The position numbers and the translations under genes were made by a program. From Mycobacterium kansasii ATCC 12478 (GTDB lineage Bacteria; Actinomycetota; Actinomycetes; Mycobacteriales; Mycobacteriaceae), in contig NC_022663.1 of the NCBI RefSeq assembly GCF_000157895.3, positions 3,348,001 to 3,412,000 of the forward strand: 64,000 bases of DNA, in the 5' to 3' direction. Below the pieces are notes generated by a model, which was not told where the DNA came from, did no database searches, and worked only from the letters and a program-made list of their open reading frames with translations. Below are positions 18,354 to 26,860 of this stretch, in pieces (within the stretch, counting starts at the first letter, position 1; each line of letters starts with the position of its first letter).

Positions 18354-19586
18354 GTGACATCGGGAGTGGTTCTTGCTGCGCCGGTCTGGATGGCGACGCC
18401 TCCGGAGGTGCATTCGGCGTTGCTCAGCAGCGGCGCCGGCCCCGGCCCGCTGCACGAGGCCGCTGCGGCGTGGACAGCGCTGAGCGACGAATATGCTTCG
18501 GTTGCAGAGGAACTCACTGCGGTGTTGGCGACGGTCGAAGCCGGCGCGTGGCAGGGCCCCAGCGGCCGGTGGTACGCGGACGCTCACCTGCCCTACCTGG
18601 CCTGGTTGGTCGAGACGAGTGTGGACGGTGCCCGGCTGGCTGCTCAGCACGAGGTCGTGGCGGCTGCCTACGTCAGCGCCCTGGATGCGATGCCGACACC
18701 GGCCGAACTGGCCGGCAACCACGCCATGCATGCAGTGCTGGTGGCGACGAATTTCTTTGGCATCAACACGATCCCGATTGCACTCAACGAAGCAGACTAT
18801 GCGCGGATGTGGGCCCAAGCCGCCACCACGATGTGCGTCTATGAGGCAGTTGCTGGTACAGCGTTGGCCTCGGTACCGCCCGCCACGCCCGCTCCGGTGG
18901 TGGTCAAACCCGATGTCGTTTCGGGCGCCGAAGCTGCGGCGTCCGCCGCGGTGGGGGTCCCTTGGCACCTGCTCGAGGCAGTGGTCATGGACCTGATGCG
19001 GGTGTGGGAACTGTGCCAGGTGTGCACCGATGCCGACACCTGGAGTTTTCACGAGGCGGTCATGTTGATGGTGCACCCGGTGGTGAACAAGATCAATGAC
19101 TTGCTCGTCGATCCGTTCGCCACCTTCCTGAAATGGGCCCCGATGCTTTACTCGTTGGCGTACCAGGCTTTTCAGACGTGGCCGATGTTGGGCGCGGTCA
19201 TCGCCGGCGCAACGGGCGGGTCGATTGCGCTTCCGTTCGGCCTGTCGGCCGGCATGCTTCCGGCTATCGGTTTCGCGGCGGGCCTGGGCGCCTTCCCGGC
19301 GGTCGGGGCCGTTGCCGCACCGGCCGCGGCGATACCCCAACTCGGCGCGCTGGCCGGATTGGTACCGGGTGCTTCTGGTGCGTCGCTCTCGGTGGTAGCC
19401 CCCGGCGCTGGAACGTCGGGATTTGCCGGGACTCACGGCACCGTCGCTTCTTCGTCGCCCGCAGGGTTGACTCACTATGCATCCCAAGTGGTCGGTGACG
19501 AGTTCGGCGCCAGTACCCGGGCTCCGATGCTGCCGGCCACCTGGGACGCGCAGGGTGTCGGCGCGGCTGGCTACCCGGCTGGCTGA
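18354..19586 (+). CDS. PPE-family protein (PPE1/PPE2-like N-terminus)
   Basis: A 410-residue PPE protein. The GTG at 18354 is chosen so that the N-terminus begins close to the conserved [20 protein letters not shown], with the PPE motif. [12 protein letters not shown] supplies the WxG turn. [20 protein letters not shown] matches the PPE1/PPE2 subgroup. The C-terminal half is Ala/Gly/Pro-rich with no SVP motif. No PE gene is adjacent, so its heterodimer partner must be elsewhere. Export through an ESX system is expected for the family. Confidence 0.88.
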   Translation: MTSGVVLAAPVWMATPPEVHSALLSSGAGPGPLHEAAAAWTALSDEYASVAEELTAVLATVEAGAWQGPSGRWYADAHLPYLAWLVETSVDGARLAAQHEVVAAAYVSALDAMPTPAELAGNHAMHAVLVATNFFGINTIPIALNEADYARMWAQAATTMCVYEAVAGTALASVPPATPAPVVVKPDVVSGAEAAASAAVGVPWHLLEAVVMDLMRVWELCQVCTDADTWSFHEAVMLMVHPVVNKINDLLVDPFATFLKWAPMLYSLAYQAFQTWPMLGAVIAGATGGSIALPFGLSAGMLPAIGFAAGLGAFPAVGAVAAPAAAIPQLGALAGLVPGASGASLSVVAPGAGTSGFAGTHGTVASSSPAGLTHYASQVVGDEFGASTRAPMLPATWDAQGVGAAGYPAG

Positions 19587-19622
19587 AACACATTCGATAG
19601 CAACGCGTTACGCGTGTGCCGG

Positions 19623-20438
19623 CTACGGCGTTCTCAGGAATACGTCGTTGAGGGTGACGGTACGGAGATTACGGGCGCGGATGATTTCGACGAGTTGCGG
19701 ATAAACGTGGGTCACCGGCAGATGGTTGAGATGGCCGATAACGATGGCCTGCGGGATGAAATACTGATCGGCCATTTTGACGATGTATTCCTCGGTGATC
19801 AACGTCGAATCCGACAGCGAGCCAGACCAGAGCACCGGGACCGTATAACCGAGCTCGGTCGCCACCGCGTCAACTGCGGCATTGTGCTTTGCATAAGGCG
19901 GACGCCAATACGGTTTCGCACCAATGCCGTACGTCTTCTTCAGGAATTCGTCGTTACGGGTGAGCTGTTGAGCGATCTCGCTTTTCGACAGCGTCGTCAG
20001 ATCCGGGTGTGACCAGGTGTGGTTGCCGAGTTGGATCTGCCCGGAGTCGACGAGTGGCCGAAGCAGCGCCATGTTGTCGGTCCAAGAGTCGTATGTTCCG
20101 TTGACGAAGAATGTCAACCGCACGCCGGTGTCCTTGGCGAACTGCGTGTAGGCGCGGACCACCTCGGTATTGACACCGTCGTCGACCGTCAGCGCAAGCA
20201 AGTCGCCGTTACCGGGAAGCTGGCTCAATACGCCGCCGCCGGGCAACCGTATTCGCGCACTCGGCGGTGGCGGGGGCAACAAACCGGCGACGGTCGGGCC
20301 GGAAGTCGGCGTGGCAGCCACCGGGGTCTGCGCGAAGGTGCGCGGCTGCGGCTCGACCATGCACCGGGCCGCGCCCACGCCGACGACCGTTGCGGCGGCG
20401 AGCGATCCCAGGAAGCGGCGACGATTCAGCTCTGACAT
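19623..20438 (-). CDS. Tat-exported polysaccharide deacetylase (NodB fold)
   Basis: A 271-residue secreted carbohydrate esterase. The start MSELNRRRFLGSL at 20438 yields a twin-arginine signal (RRRFLG, then AAATVVGVGAA). The NodB motifs are present: LTVDDG (catalytic base and metal Asp), HTWSHPDLTTLS (metal His pair), and YWRPPYA. A Pro-rich linker (PPPPPSARI) separates signal from catalytic domain. Such enzymes remove N-acetyl groups from peptidoglycan or similar glycans in the envelope. It converges on the PPE gene with a 36-bp gap. Confidence 0.88.
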   Translation of the reverse strand: MSELNRRRFLGSLAAATVVGVGAARCMVEPQPRTFAQTPVAATPTSGPTVAGLLPPPPPSARIRLPGGGVLSQLPGNGDLLALTVDDGVNTEVVRAYTQFAKDTGVRLTFFVNGTYDSWTDNMALLRPLVDSGQIQLGNHTWSHPDLTTLSKSEIAQQLTRNDEFLKKTYGIGAKPYWRPPYAKHNAAVDAVATELGYTVPVLWSGSLSDSTLITEEYIVKMADQYFIPQAIVIGHLNHLPVTHVYPQLVEIIRARNLRTVTLNDVFLRTP

Positions 20439-20625
20439 AGGACGGTCGCAATCGAACGCCCGCGCAACCGGGCAGGTGGCGAACCGGGCACACCCGCATC
20501 GGGGATGCCGATAAGGAAGAACGGGGCCACCACAGCAGCGAACCGTACCATTACCAGCATCGATATGTCGTGTTGAACGCGGCGGGGTCGGCATTCTGTT
20601 ATCTGGAGCACGGCATCAGACCGCG

Positions 20626-21603
20626 TCAGACCTGGGGCAAGACCTCATCAGTCAGCAGCTGCAAGCTCGCCCAGCCGGCATCGAGCGGAAGTCCGCCGAC
20701 GAGTGGGTTCATCACGACTTCCTTTCGGCCGCTGCGAATCTGGCCGATCAACTGCTCGGGCGTGAGGATCTCGACGTTGTTCAGGTCCCGCAGCTCCTCG
20801 ACCGAGCCGGCCGGCTGCTCATTGGGCCGGGGCACGCCCGACCGCTTCCAGGCGCTGTATTCGGCGGTCTCGTTCATGACGTAACTGCCATAACGGGACC
20901 AGGCCTCGTCCGGGTCGGGGTGCAGCAGGGTGACGGTACTGCCGTTTTCGGGGTGATAAACAAAGCCTTGTTTGCCCTGGTTGCGCAGCTCCTGCTGATA
21001 CACCGCCGCAAGTTCGGGCATCGCCATCGGCGGCGAGAACGGCAACCCGAAGCGCGCAGCTCTCCTGGCTGCCGCACCAGTCATACCGCCGACGAAGACG
21101 ATCGGATGGGGGCGGGTATGCGGCTTCGGTGTGACGTTGACGAGTGCGCCCTCATATTCGAAAGGCTCGTCGGCCCACGCTTGGAGCATCACCGACAGAC
21201 AGCGATCCATCAATGCGCCGCGCTGCGACCAGTCCTTGCCGGCGGCGTGGTATTCCTCAGGCCGGTAACCCATTCCGGCCACAAAGCTGAACCGACCCCG
21301 GGCCAGGTTGTCCAGCACGGCGATATCCTCGGCGAGCCGAATCGGATCGTAGAGCGGAACGATGAGGGCATTGATGCTGATCCGCACGCTGCGAGTGCGC
21401 CCAGCGACCGCAGCGGCCAGAATCAGCGGCGACGGAAGCCAACCGGTCCTGGACAGATGATGTTCCTCGCCGCTGACGGCGGTGAAGCCGTGGGTATCGG
21501 CGAACTCGGCCATCTCCAGCGCGGCCTGATAGCGACCGGTGTGCCGGCCCGCGGGATCGGCGATATTGGTCATGTTCAGCCGCAGTGCGGTGAGCAGACT
21601 CAT
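20626..21603 (-). CDS. LLM-class flavin-dependent oxidoreductase
   Basis: A 325-residue luciferase-like monooxygenase with a (beta/alpha)8 barrel. Landmarks: AVSGEEHHLSRTGWLPSP near the active site, RIAEDIAVLDNLARGRFSF-type strand/helix (here RLAEDIAVLDNLARGRFSF), and IVFVGGMTGAAARRAARFG. It would use reduced flavin or F420 with an unknown aliphatic substrate. Its ATG overlaps the stop of the upstream tetR gene (ATGA), so the two are co-translated and the TetR protein presumably controls it. Confidence 0.88.
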   Translation of the reverse strand: MSLLTALRLNMTNIADPAGRHTGRYQAALEMAEFADTHGFTAVSGEEHHLSRTGWLPSPLILAAAVAGRTRSVRISINALIVPLYDPIRLAEDIAVLDNLARGRFSFVAGMGYRPEEYHAAGKDWSQRGALMDRCLSVMLQAWADEPFEYEGALVNVTPKPHTRPHPIVFVGGMTGAAARRAARFGLPFSPPMAMPELAAVYQQELRNQGKQGFVYHPENGSTVTLLHPDPDEAWSRYGSYVMNETAEYSAWKRSGVPRPNEQPAGSVEELRDLNNVEILTPEQLIGQIRSGRKEVVMNPLVGGLPLDAGWASLQLLTDEVLPQV

Positions 21604-22262
21604 CACTGCCCGCTGACCGGGCGGCTGGCGCCCGCGAACAACGTGCCCCGGATCAGCCTCTTTGCCGAGCCCAGCGTGGCTGCGTATGCCTCCGGCGCCA
21701 AGCTGGCCGCCTGCTCGGACAGGCCGCGCGTCAACGCGCAGATGGCCTCCACGGCTCCGGTCGGGCCGGTGTCCGGGGACAGCGCACCGTGCCGGTGCGC
21801 GTCCGCGACGATTTCGCTGACGACATCGCGCAGCGCCTTGGAGCCCGGATACTTCGGACCGTCGCGCGACGACCGGGCATTGCTTTCTATGCGGACGGCC
21901 CGCAGGAACGCCGCCAGGTGTGGGTAGTCGTGAATCAGCCGTGTCGACTCGTCCAGCACCGCATCGAGTCGGTCGACGACGTCGTCGGACTGGGCCGCGG
22001 CCGCACGCAGCCTTGGCAACACGATCTGCTCGATCTCCTCGCCGGTCGCGTTGAGCAACTCGGACTTGTTGGGGAAATAGTGGTACAAGCTGCCGCTGGT
22101 CATGTCGGCCGCTCGGGCGATCTCGCGGATCGTCGCCTGCGAGTAGCCGACCTCGGCAACGCAGCGCATGGCCGCGGCGATGATCCGTTGCCGAGTCTGC
22201 TCACCATATGCGCCCACCGGTCGGCCCAATTGAGACCCCGACGCAGAAGAGCTAACGGTCAT
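21603..22262 (-). CDS. TetR-family regulator, first of a divergent paralogous pair
   Basis: A 219-residue TetR protein. The HTH (RCVAEVGYSQATIREIARAA, then DMTSGSLYHYFPNKSELL) is nearly identical to that of the divergent neighbour at 22412-23065, while the ligand domains differ. The two genes arose by duplication and probably recognise the same DNA; a 16-bp perfect palindrome lies between them. It is coupled to the downstream monooxygenase gene by an ATGA overlap. Confidence 0.9.
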   Translation of the reverse strand: MTVSSSASGSQLGRPVGAYGEQTRQRIIAAAMRCVAEVGYSQATIREIARAADMTSGSLYHYFPNKSELLNATGEEIEQIVLPRLRAAAAQSDDVVDRLDAVLDESTRLIHDYPHLAAFLRAVRIESNARSSRDGPKYPGSKALRDVVSEIVADAHRHGALSPDTGPTGAVEAICALTRGLSEQAASLAPEAYAATLGSAKRLIRGTLFAGASRPVSGQ

Positions 22263-22335
22263 GCCGCGCGGCGTCCTCCGTTGGTCTGTCGGTCACCCAC
22301 CGTCCGCCTGCGCGGACGCCGGAACTAATCGATCA

Positions 22336-22351
22336 GTCGAATATATTCGAC
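22336..22351. promoter_or_regulatory. 16-bp perfect palindrome between the twin tetR genes
   Basis: GTCGAATATATTCGAC is a perfect palindrome with an AT-rich centre. It lies 73 bp upstream of the minus-strand tetR and 60 bp upstream of the plus-strand copy. It is the natural shared operator for two regulators with almost identical recognition helices (inference). Confidence 0.6.
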
Positions 22352-22411
22352 CGTGTCGAACCATGCCGCCCGCCAGGGCGGGCAACCATGCCAGTGAGGA
22401 ACACGCTCACC

Positions 22412-23065
22412 ATGACCCGGGCACAGCTTGGCCGCCCCGTCGGCTCCAGCGGCGAGGAGACCCGTCGGCGCATCATCGTTGCGACGATGCGGTGCGTGGC
22501 CGAGGTCGGCTACTCGCAGGCGACGATCCGCGAGATCGCCCGAGCGGCCGACATGACCAGTGCCAGCTTGTACAACTACTTTCCGAACAAGTCGGAACTG
22601 ATCAAGGCGACGATCGCGGCTAGGGCCGAGGCCGCTATGCCACGACTTCGGAAGGCGGCGCAAGGCCCCGGCGACATCGTCGAGCGGATCGAAGCAGTGC
22701 TCGACGAATGTGGCCAATTGATGCGTGAGTACCCGGATCTGGCCGCCTTCGAGTGGGCGATCCGGGCGGGAAACATCGTGAGCTCCGATTGGCCCGCGGC
22801 GGCCGAGGTGGGTGATCGCGGATTCACGACGTTCCGCGAGATCATCGAGGGCATCGTCGGGGACGCCCATCAGCGCGGCGAACTCGCTGATCCCGATGCG
22901 CGGGCCACCGTGGAGGCGATCTATGCGCTCATCTACGGGTTGACCGAGTTGGCCGCCACCCTGCCGCCCGAGGAGTACCAGGCGGCGCTGAGCTCGGCCA
23001 AGGTATTGGTCAGAGGCGCGCTGTTCGGCTCCACGTCCGCGGCACACCATGGCCCGTCATCCTGA
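22412..23065 (+). CDS. TetR-family regulator, second of a divergent paralogous pair
   Basis: A 217-residue TetR protein; the start MTRAQLGRPVG at 22412 follows a GAGGAA box, with an alternative ATG eight codons upstream. The N-terminal 70 residues (RCVAEVGYSQATIREIARAA, DMTSASLYNYFPNKSELI) mirror the divergent paralogue, but the C-terminal domain has diverged. No enzyme gene follows; the next 700 bp are intergenic repeats. It may sense a different ligand while binding the same operator, giving two-signal control of the monooxygenase. Confidence 0.88.
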   Translation: MTRAQLGRPVGSSGEETRRRIIVATMRCVAEVGYSQATIREIARAADMTSASLYNYFPNKSELIKATIAARAEAAMPRLRKAAQGPGDIVERIEAVLDECGQLMREYPDLAAFEWAIRAGNIVSSDWPAAAEVGDRGFTTFREIIEGIVGDAHQRGELADPDARATVEAIYALIYGLTELAATLPPEEYQAALSSAKVLVRGALFGSTSAAHHGPSS

Positions 23066-23090
23066 TTGCTGCAGATGCGGTCTCGCTGGC

Positions 23091-23640
23091 ACCGAGTGTT
23101 AGCTGAGCGCGCCGAGTGTGAGCTGAGGGCGTCGAGTGTGCCGCCAGGGCGTCGAGTGTGCCGCCAGGGCGTCGAGCGTGAGCTGAGGGCGTCGAGTGTG
23201 CCGCCAGGGCGTCGAGCGTGTCGCCAGGGCGTCGACTGTGAGCTGGGGGCGTCGAGTGTGCCGCCAGGGCGTCGAGCGTGAGCTGAGGGCGTCGAGCGTG
23301 TCGCCAGGGCGTCGACTGTGAGCTGGGGGCGTCGAGTGTGCCGCCAGGGCGTCGAGCGTGAGCTGAGGGCGTCGAGTGTGTCGCCAGGGCGTCGACTGTG
23401 AGCTGGGGGCGTCGAGTGTGCCGCCATGGCGGTCCGACCGCGAAATCCCCGCCCAGCGTGCACGCTGAAAGCCGTAACCGCACGCTCGATACGGCAGCAC
23501 GGCAAGCACGCTCGATGCGGCAGCACGGCAGCACGCTCGATACGGCAAGCACGGCAGCACGCTCGATACGGCAGCACGGCAGCACGCTCGATACGGCAGC
23601 ACGCTCGATACGGCAGCATGGCAGCATTCGACCCGGTGAG
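23091..23640. repeat. Intergenic repeat element, copy 1: 20-bp tandem array, conserved core, second short array
   Basis: From 23101 to about 23420 a strict 20-bp period runs, with units GTCGAGYGTG + AGCTGAGGGC or YCGCCAGGGC, nested in an 80-bp higher-order repeat. A conserved core of ~85 bp follows (23421-23500), opening with the palindrome CCGCCATGGCGG. Then a second array alternates CACGCTCGATACGGCAG with CACGGCAG to 23625. The period is not a multiple of three, and open frames across it are artefacts. The same core recurs at 33.5 kb and, inverted, at 46.7 kb. Nothing else is seen between 23066 and 23777. Confidence 0.9.
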
Positions 23641-23777
23641 CATGTGAGTCGACAGGTGACGGACGTCGCCCGACTCGAGCCGACACAGCCTATGAGAAGC
23701 GTCCCGCCGGGTGATTGCGGCGGGCACTTTTGATGAACCACCGCCTGCCCGTTGGGAAACGCGGGACCGAGCGCGTC

Positions 23778-24935
23778 TCAGCCCAGGTCGAAGTCGATAA
23801 CTCCGCGGATCAGCTCGCCGGCGGCGAGATCGGCGTAGGCGTCGTTGATTTCGGCTAGCGCGTAGCGCTTGGTAACCATTTCGTCGAGGAGCAGTCGCCC
23901 GGATTCGTACAGCGTGGCCAGCAGTGGAATGTCGCTCTTGGGATTGCAGGAGCCGAATACCGTGCCGCACAACGTCTTATTCATCAATATGAATTCCTGC
24001 AACGCGACGTCGACCGAGGACGTCTTCGGTGCTGGCAGGCCGGTGAGCACGCAGGTGCCGCCCTTGCGGGTGAGCTTCAGCGCCGCGTCGACGTCGGCCG
24101 CTTCTATCATCGCGGGGGACACAACGACGGCGTCGGCCATCACACCGCGGGTTAGTTCGCGTACCAACTCGAGCGCTTCCGACGCGGTCGCCACCGCATG
24201 GGTGGCACCGAATGTCGGCGCGGAGGTGCGCTTGAATTCGGCGGGATCGACGGCGACGATGCGGGCGGCGCCACTGATCCGCGCGCCCTGGATGGCCGCG
24301 GTGCCGATCCCGCCGGCGCCGATCACCACCACGGTGTCCCCACCGCGCACCCTGGCGCGACGGGCCGCCGAACCGTATCCGGTCGGAACCGCGCATGCCA
24401 GCAGCGCGGCGGGCACCAACGGAAAGCCCGGATCGATCTTGACCAGCGAATCGGCCGACACAACGGTGTGTTCGGCAAACGCCCCGATCTTGGATATGTG
24501 TCCCAGGTTTCGCCCGTCAACGGTGTGGTGCCGAAAAGTGCCGTCGGTCGGCATGCCGGGTGCGAGCGTCCCGGCTCCGGTGTCGCAGAGGTATTCCATG
24601 CCCGAGGCGCACCATCGGCACTGACCGCACACGGCGACGAACGACGTCACCACATGGTCGCCGGGCGCGAAGCGCCGGACTCCCTCGCCGATGTCGACCA
24701 CGACGCCCGAGCCTTCGTGTCCGCCGATCGTCGGCGACATTGCCGGGAGTCCCAGGGAGCGCAGGGTTTCTGCTGGGGGAGCCAGCCTGCCCTGGCGGAT
24801 GTGTTCGTCGGAGTGGCACAACCCGGTGGCCGCGAGACGCACCAGGACTTCGCCGGAACGGGGCGGATCCAGGTCGAACTCATCGACCGTCCACGGGCGG
24901 CCGTACTCATAGAGAATCGCGGCGCGGCTTCTCAT
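23778..24935 (-). CDS. NDMA-dependent-type zinc alcohol dehydrogenase
   Basis: A 385-residue medium-chain dehydrogenase; the start MRSRAAILYEYGRPW at 24935 fits the family. Catalytic zinc ligands lie in GLCHSDEH and GGHEGSG; the structural zinc site is CGQCRWCASGMEYLC. The Rossmann motif VVVIGAGGIGTAAIQG binds the nicotinamide cofactor. The pattern and length match the mycobacterial and actinobacterial alcohol dehydrogenases that keep NAD tightly bound and use nitrosodimethylaniline in vitro (mycofactocin-linked in vivo), an assignment made by family resemblance. The divergent PE_PGRS gene shares a promoter region holding two operator-like repeats. Confidence 0.85.
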   Translation of the reverse strand: MRSRAAILYEYGRPWTVDEFDLDPPRSGEVLVRLAATGLCHSDEHIRQGRLAPPAETLRSLGLPAMSPTIGGHEGSGVVVDIGEGVRRFAPGDHVVTSFVAVCGQCRWCASGMEYLCDTGAGTLAPGMPTDGTFRHHTVDGRNLGHISKIGAFAEHTVVSADSLVKIDPGFPLVPAALLACAVPTGYGSAARRARVRGGDTVVVIGAGGIGTAAIQGARISGAARIVAVDPAEFKRTSAPTFGATHAVATASEALELVRELTRGVMADAVVVSPAMIEAADVDAALKLTRKGGTCVLTGLPAPKTSSVDVALQEFILMNKTLCGTVFGSCNPKSDIPLLATLYESGRLLLDEMVTKRYALAEINDAYADLAAGELIRGVIDFDLG

Positions 24936-24979
24936 GGATCCCTCGCATCCATCATGGCTCCCCGGAACGGCGGGACGAC

Positions 24980-25001
24980 ATACTATCAATCGATTGATTA
25001 C
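24980..25001. promoter_or_regulatory. Operator-like repeat 1, alcohol dehydrogenase/PE_PGRS promoter region
   Basis: ATACTATCAATCGATTGATT, continuing for two more bases, contains the perfect 14-bp palindrome ATCAATCGATTGAT. It lies 45 bp upstream of the dehydrogenase start codon. A second copy with one internal change follows 58 bp away at 25038. The form fits a TetR-type operator. Confidence 0.6.
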
Positions 25002-25037
25002 TTGCTTGATAACGACACCGCGAAAGGCTAGATACCG

Positions 25038-25059
25038 ATACTATCAAGCGATTGATTAC
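25038..25059. promoter_or_regulatory. Operator-like repeat 2, alcohol dehydrogenase/PE_PGRS promoter region
   Basis: Same 22-bp sequence as at 24980 except that the centre reads ATCAAGCGATTGAT, so the palindrome is imperfect. It ends 22 bp before the PE_PGRS start codon, where binding would block that gene's promoter or leader. Confidence 0.6.
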
Positions 25060-25081
25060 ATAGTTTGGTGGAGGAACGGCG

Positions 25082-26803
25082 ATGTCGTACGTGGTGGCGG
25101 TTCCACAGCTGTTGTCGTCCGCGGCGAGCGAATTGGCAACTATGGGCGCGGCGCTGAATTCCGCGACCACCGCGGCAGCGCTGCCAACCACCGCAATAAC
25201 GGCAGCCGCTGCGGATGAGGTCTCGGCGGCGGTGGCGTCACTGTTCGGCGCGTATGCCCGGGACTATCAGGCGCTGAGCGCGCGGGTCAGCGATTTCCAC
25301 CAGCAGTTCGTGGAGTCGTTGACGTCGAGTGCGGGATCGTATGCGGCCGCCGAATCGGCCAATGCCAATCCGCTCGCGCAGGCGGCGCTCAACCTGATCA
25401 ACTCGCCCGCACAGAACCTGTTGGGCCGTCCGCTGGTCGGTGACGGTGCCAACGGGGCACCCGGCTCCGGGCACGACGGCGGGCCGGGCGGGTTGCTGTA
25501 CGGCAATGGCGGCGACGGCGGATCGGGCGGGCCCGGTCAGGCCGGAGGTAACGGCGGCAGCGCCGGTCTGATCGGCAACGGCGGCGCCGGTGGCCGAGGC
25601 GGCGCCGGTGTTGCGGGCGCTTCGGGCGTTTCGGGGGCCCCGCCCGGCGGACGGGGCGGCGCCGGGGGTGCGCTGTGGGGCAACGGCGGAAGCGGCGGCA
25701 CCGGCGGGGCCGGTGTGCCGGGCAGCGCGGCCGGCGCCGGCGGTGTCGGTGGCCCCGCGCAGCTGATCGGCGACGGCGGCAACGGCGGCATGGGCGGTTC
25801 GGGTGCCGACCCGGGCCCGGGCGGAGCCGGCGGCGCCGGTGGACGACTGGCCGGCCATGCCGGTTCCACCGGGTCCCCCGGCACCCAGGTCAGTGCGCCC
25901 GGCAATCCGGGTGGACCGTCGGATCCCGGCGGGCCGGTTGATCCCGGTCAGAACGCGGTCGACGCGGCCCGTTCCGGCGACCTCGCCTCGTCGAACGGGG
26001 GAACCATCACCGACGGTGCCCTCAAGGAGATATCGGGCGTCGACGCCGGCATCAGAAATCCGAAGGTTGTTTGGGTGCACAATGATTCGGGGGACTCGGC
26101 GCGAATCTTCGCCGTTGACGCAAAGACCGGTCAAACCTTGGGCAGCTACACGCTTGGTGGTGCGAAAGCTGTCGACTGGGAAGACATCGAGGTCGCCACC
26201 GGAGCCGACGGCAAGTCCTACATCTATGTCGGCGACATCGGCGACAACGGATTGTCGCGCAGCGACGTCGTCATCTACCGCGTCGCCGAGCCGACGGTGA
26301 CCGGCACGGCGACCAACCCCACGAACACAACGTTGACGGGAGTCGATCAGCTTCGACTTGTCTATCCCAATGGAGAAAAGATCAATTCCGAGTCGCTGGC
26401 CGTCGATCCGCGTTCGGGCAACCTGATGGTCATCGAGAAGACCAGTGCCAACAGTTCCCGCGTCTATGCCGCTCCGGCAACTGCGTGGGGAAGTTCCGGT
26501 GATACGACGCTGCAACAAGTCGCGACTCTGGACATGGCGCATACCAACTCGAAACTCGTCACCAGCGCCGACTTTTCACCGGACGGTTCGGAATTGGCGG
26601 TCCGCACCTATCGCGATGTGCTGCTGTGGAATCGGGACCCGAACAGCAGCGCCTGGTCGCCGTTCAGCCGGCAGCCCGTTATGGGACCGGCGGTTTCGAA
26701 TGAATCCCAGGGTGAGGCGATCGCCTTCCATCCGGACGGGGCCGGCTACGTCACGGTGAGTGAGGGGACAAATCAGACCCTGCATAACTTCGACGCGCCG
26801 TGA
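25082..26803 (+). CDS. PE_PGRS protein with a non-repetitive beta-propeller-like C-terminal domain
   Basis: A 573-residue protein with a GGAGG site 7 nt before ATG. Residues 1-95 are the PE helical hairpin ([36 protein letters not shown]). Residues ~120-275 are Gly-rich PGRS repeats (GGxGG/GNGG triplets), then a Pro/Gly hinge. From ~295 on the sequence is ordinary globular: [60 protein letters not shown] and [18 protein letters not shown]. This resembles secreted propeller domains with WEDI and GDIGDN motifs. PE proteins are exported by ESX-5; the tail may act at the cell surface (inference). Confidence 0.88.
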   Translation: MSYVVAVPQLLSSAASELATMGAALNSATTAAALPTTAITAAAADEVSAAVASLFGAYARDYQALSARVSDFHQQFVESLTSSAGSYAAAESANANPLAQAALNLINSPAQNLLGRPLVGDGANGAPGSGHDGGPGGLLYGNGGDGGSGGPGQAGGNGGSAGLIGNGGAGGRGGAGVAGASGVSGAPPGGRGGAGGALWGNGGSGGTGGAGVPGSAAGAGGVGGPAQLIGDGGNGGMGGSGADPGPGGAGGAGGRLAGHAGSTGSPGTQVSAPGNPGGPSDPGGPVDPGQNAVDAARSGDLASSNGGTITDGALKEISGVDAGIRNPKVVWVHNDSGDSARIFAVDAKTGQTLGSYTLGGAKAVDWEDIEVATGADGKSYIYVGDIGDNGLSRSDVVIYRVAEPTVTGTATNPTNTTLTGVDQLRLVYPNGEKINSESLAVDPRSGNLMVIEKTSANSSRVYAAPATAWGSSGDTTLQQVATLDMAHTNSKLVTSADFSPDGSELAVRTYRDVLLWNRDPNSSAWSPFSRQPVMGPAVSNESQGEAIAFHPDGAGYVTVSEGTNQTLHNFDAP

Positions 26804-26860
26804 CCTCGAGGGTGCCTGACGAGAGACGCCGGTTGCGAAGGCCGCGCAAGAGCGAGCGAG

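Noticed and set aside
23101..23420. CRISPR array
   Set aside because: The 20-bp units are contiguous with no unique spacers, and no cas genes are present.
23066..23970. Several long minus-strand frames rich in STPWRHTRRP-like repeats
   Set aside because: They translate a 20-bp DNA repeat in all three frames; period and composition explain the openness, and no start or RBS is convincing.
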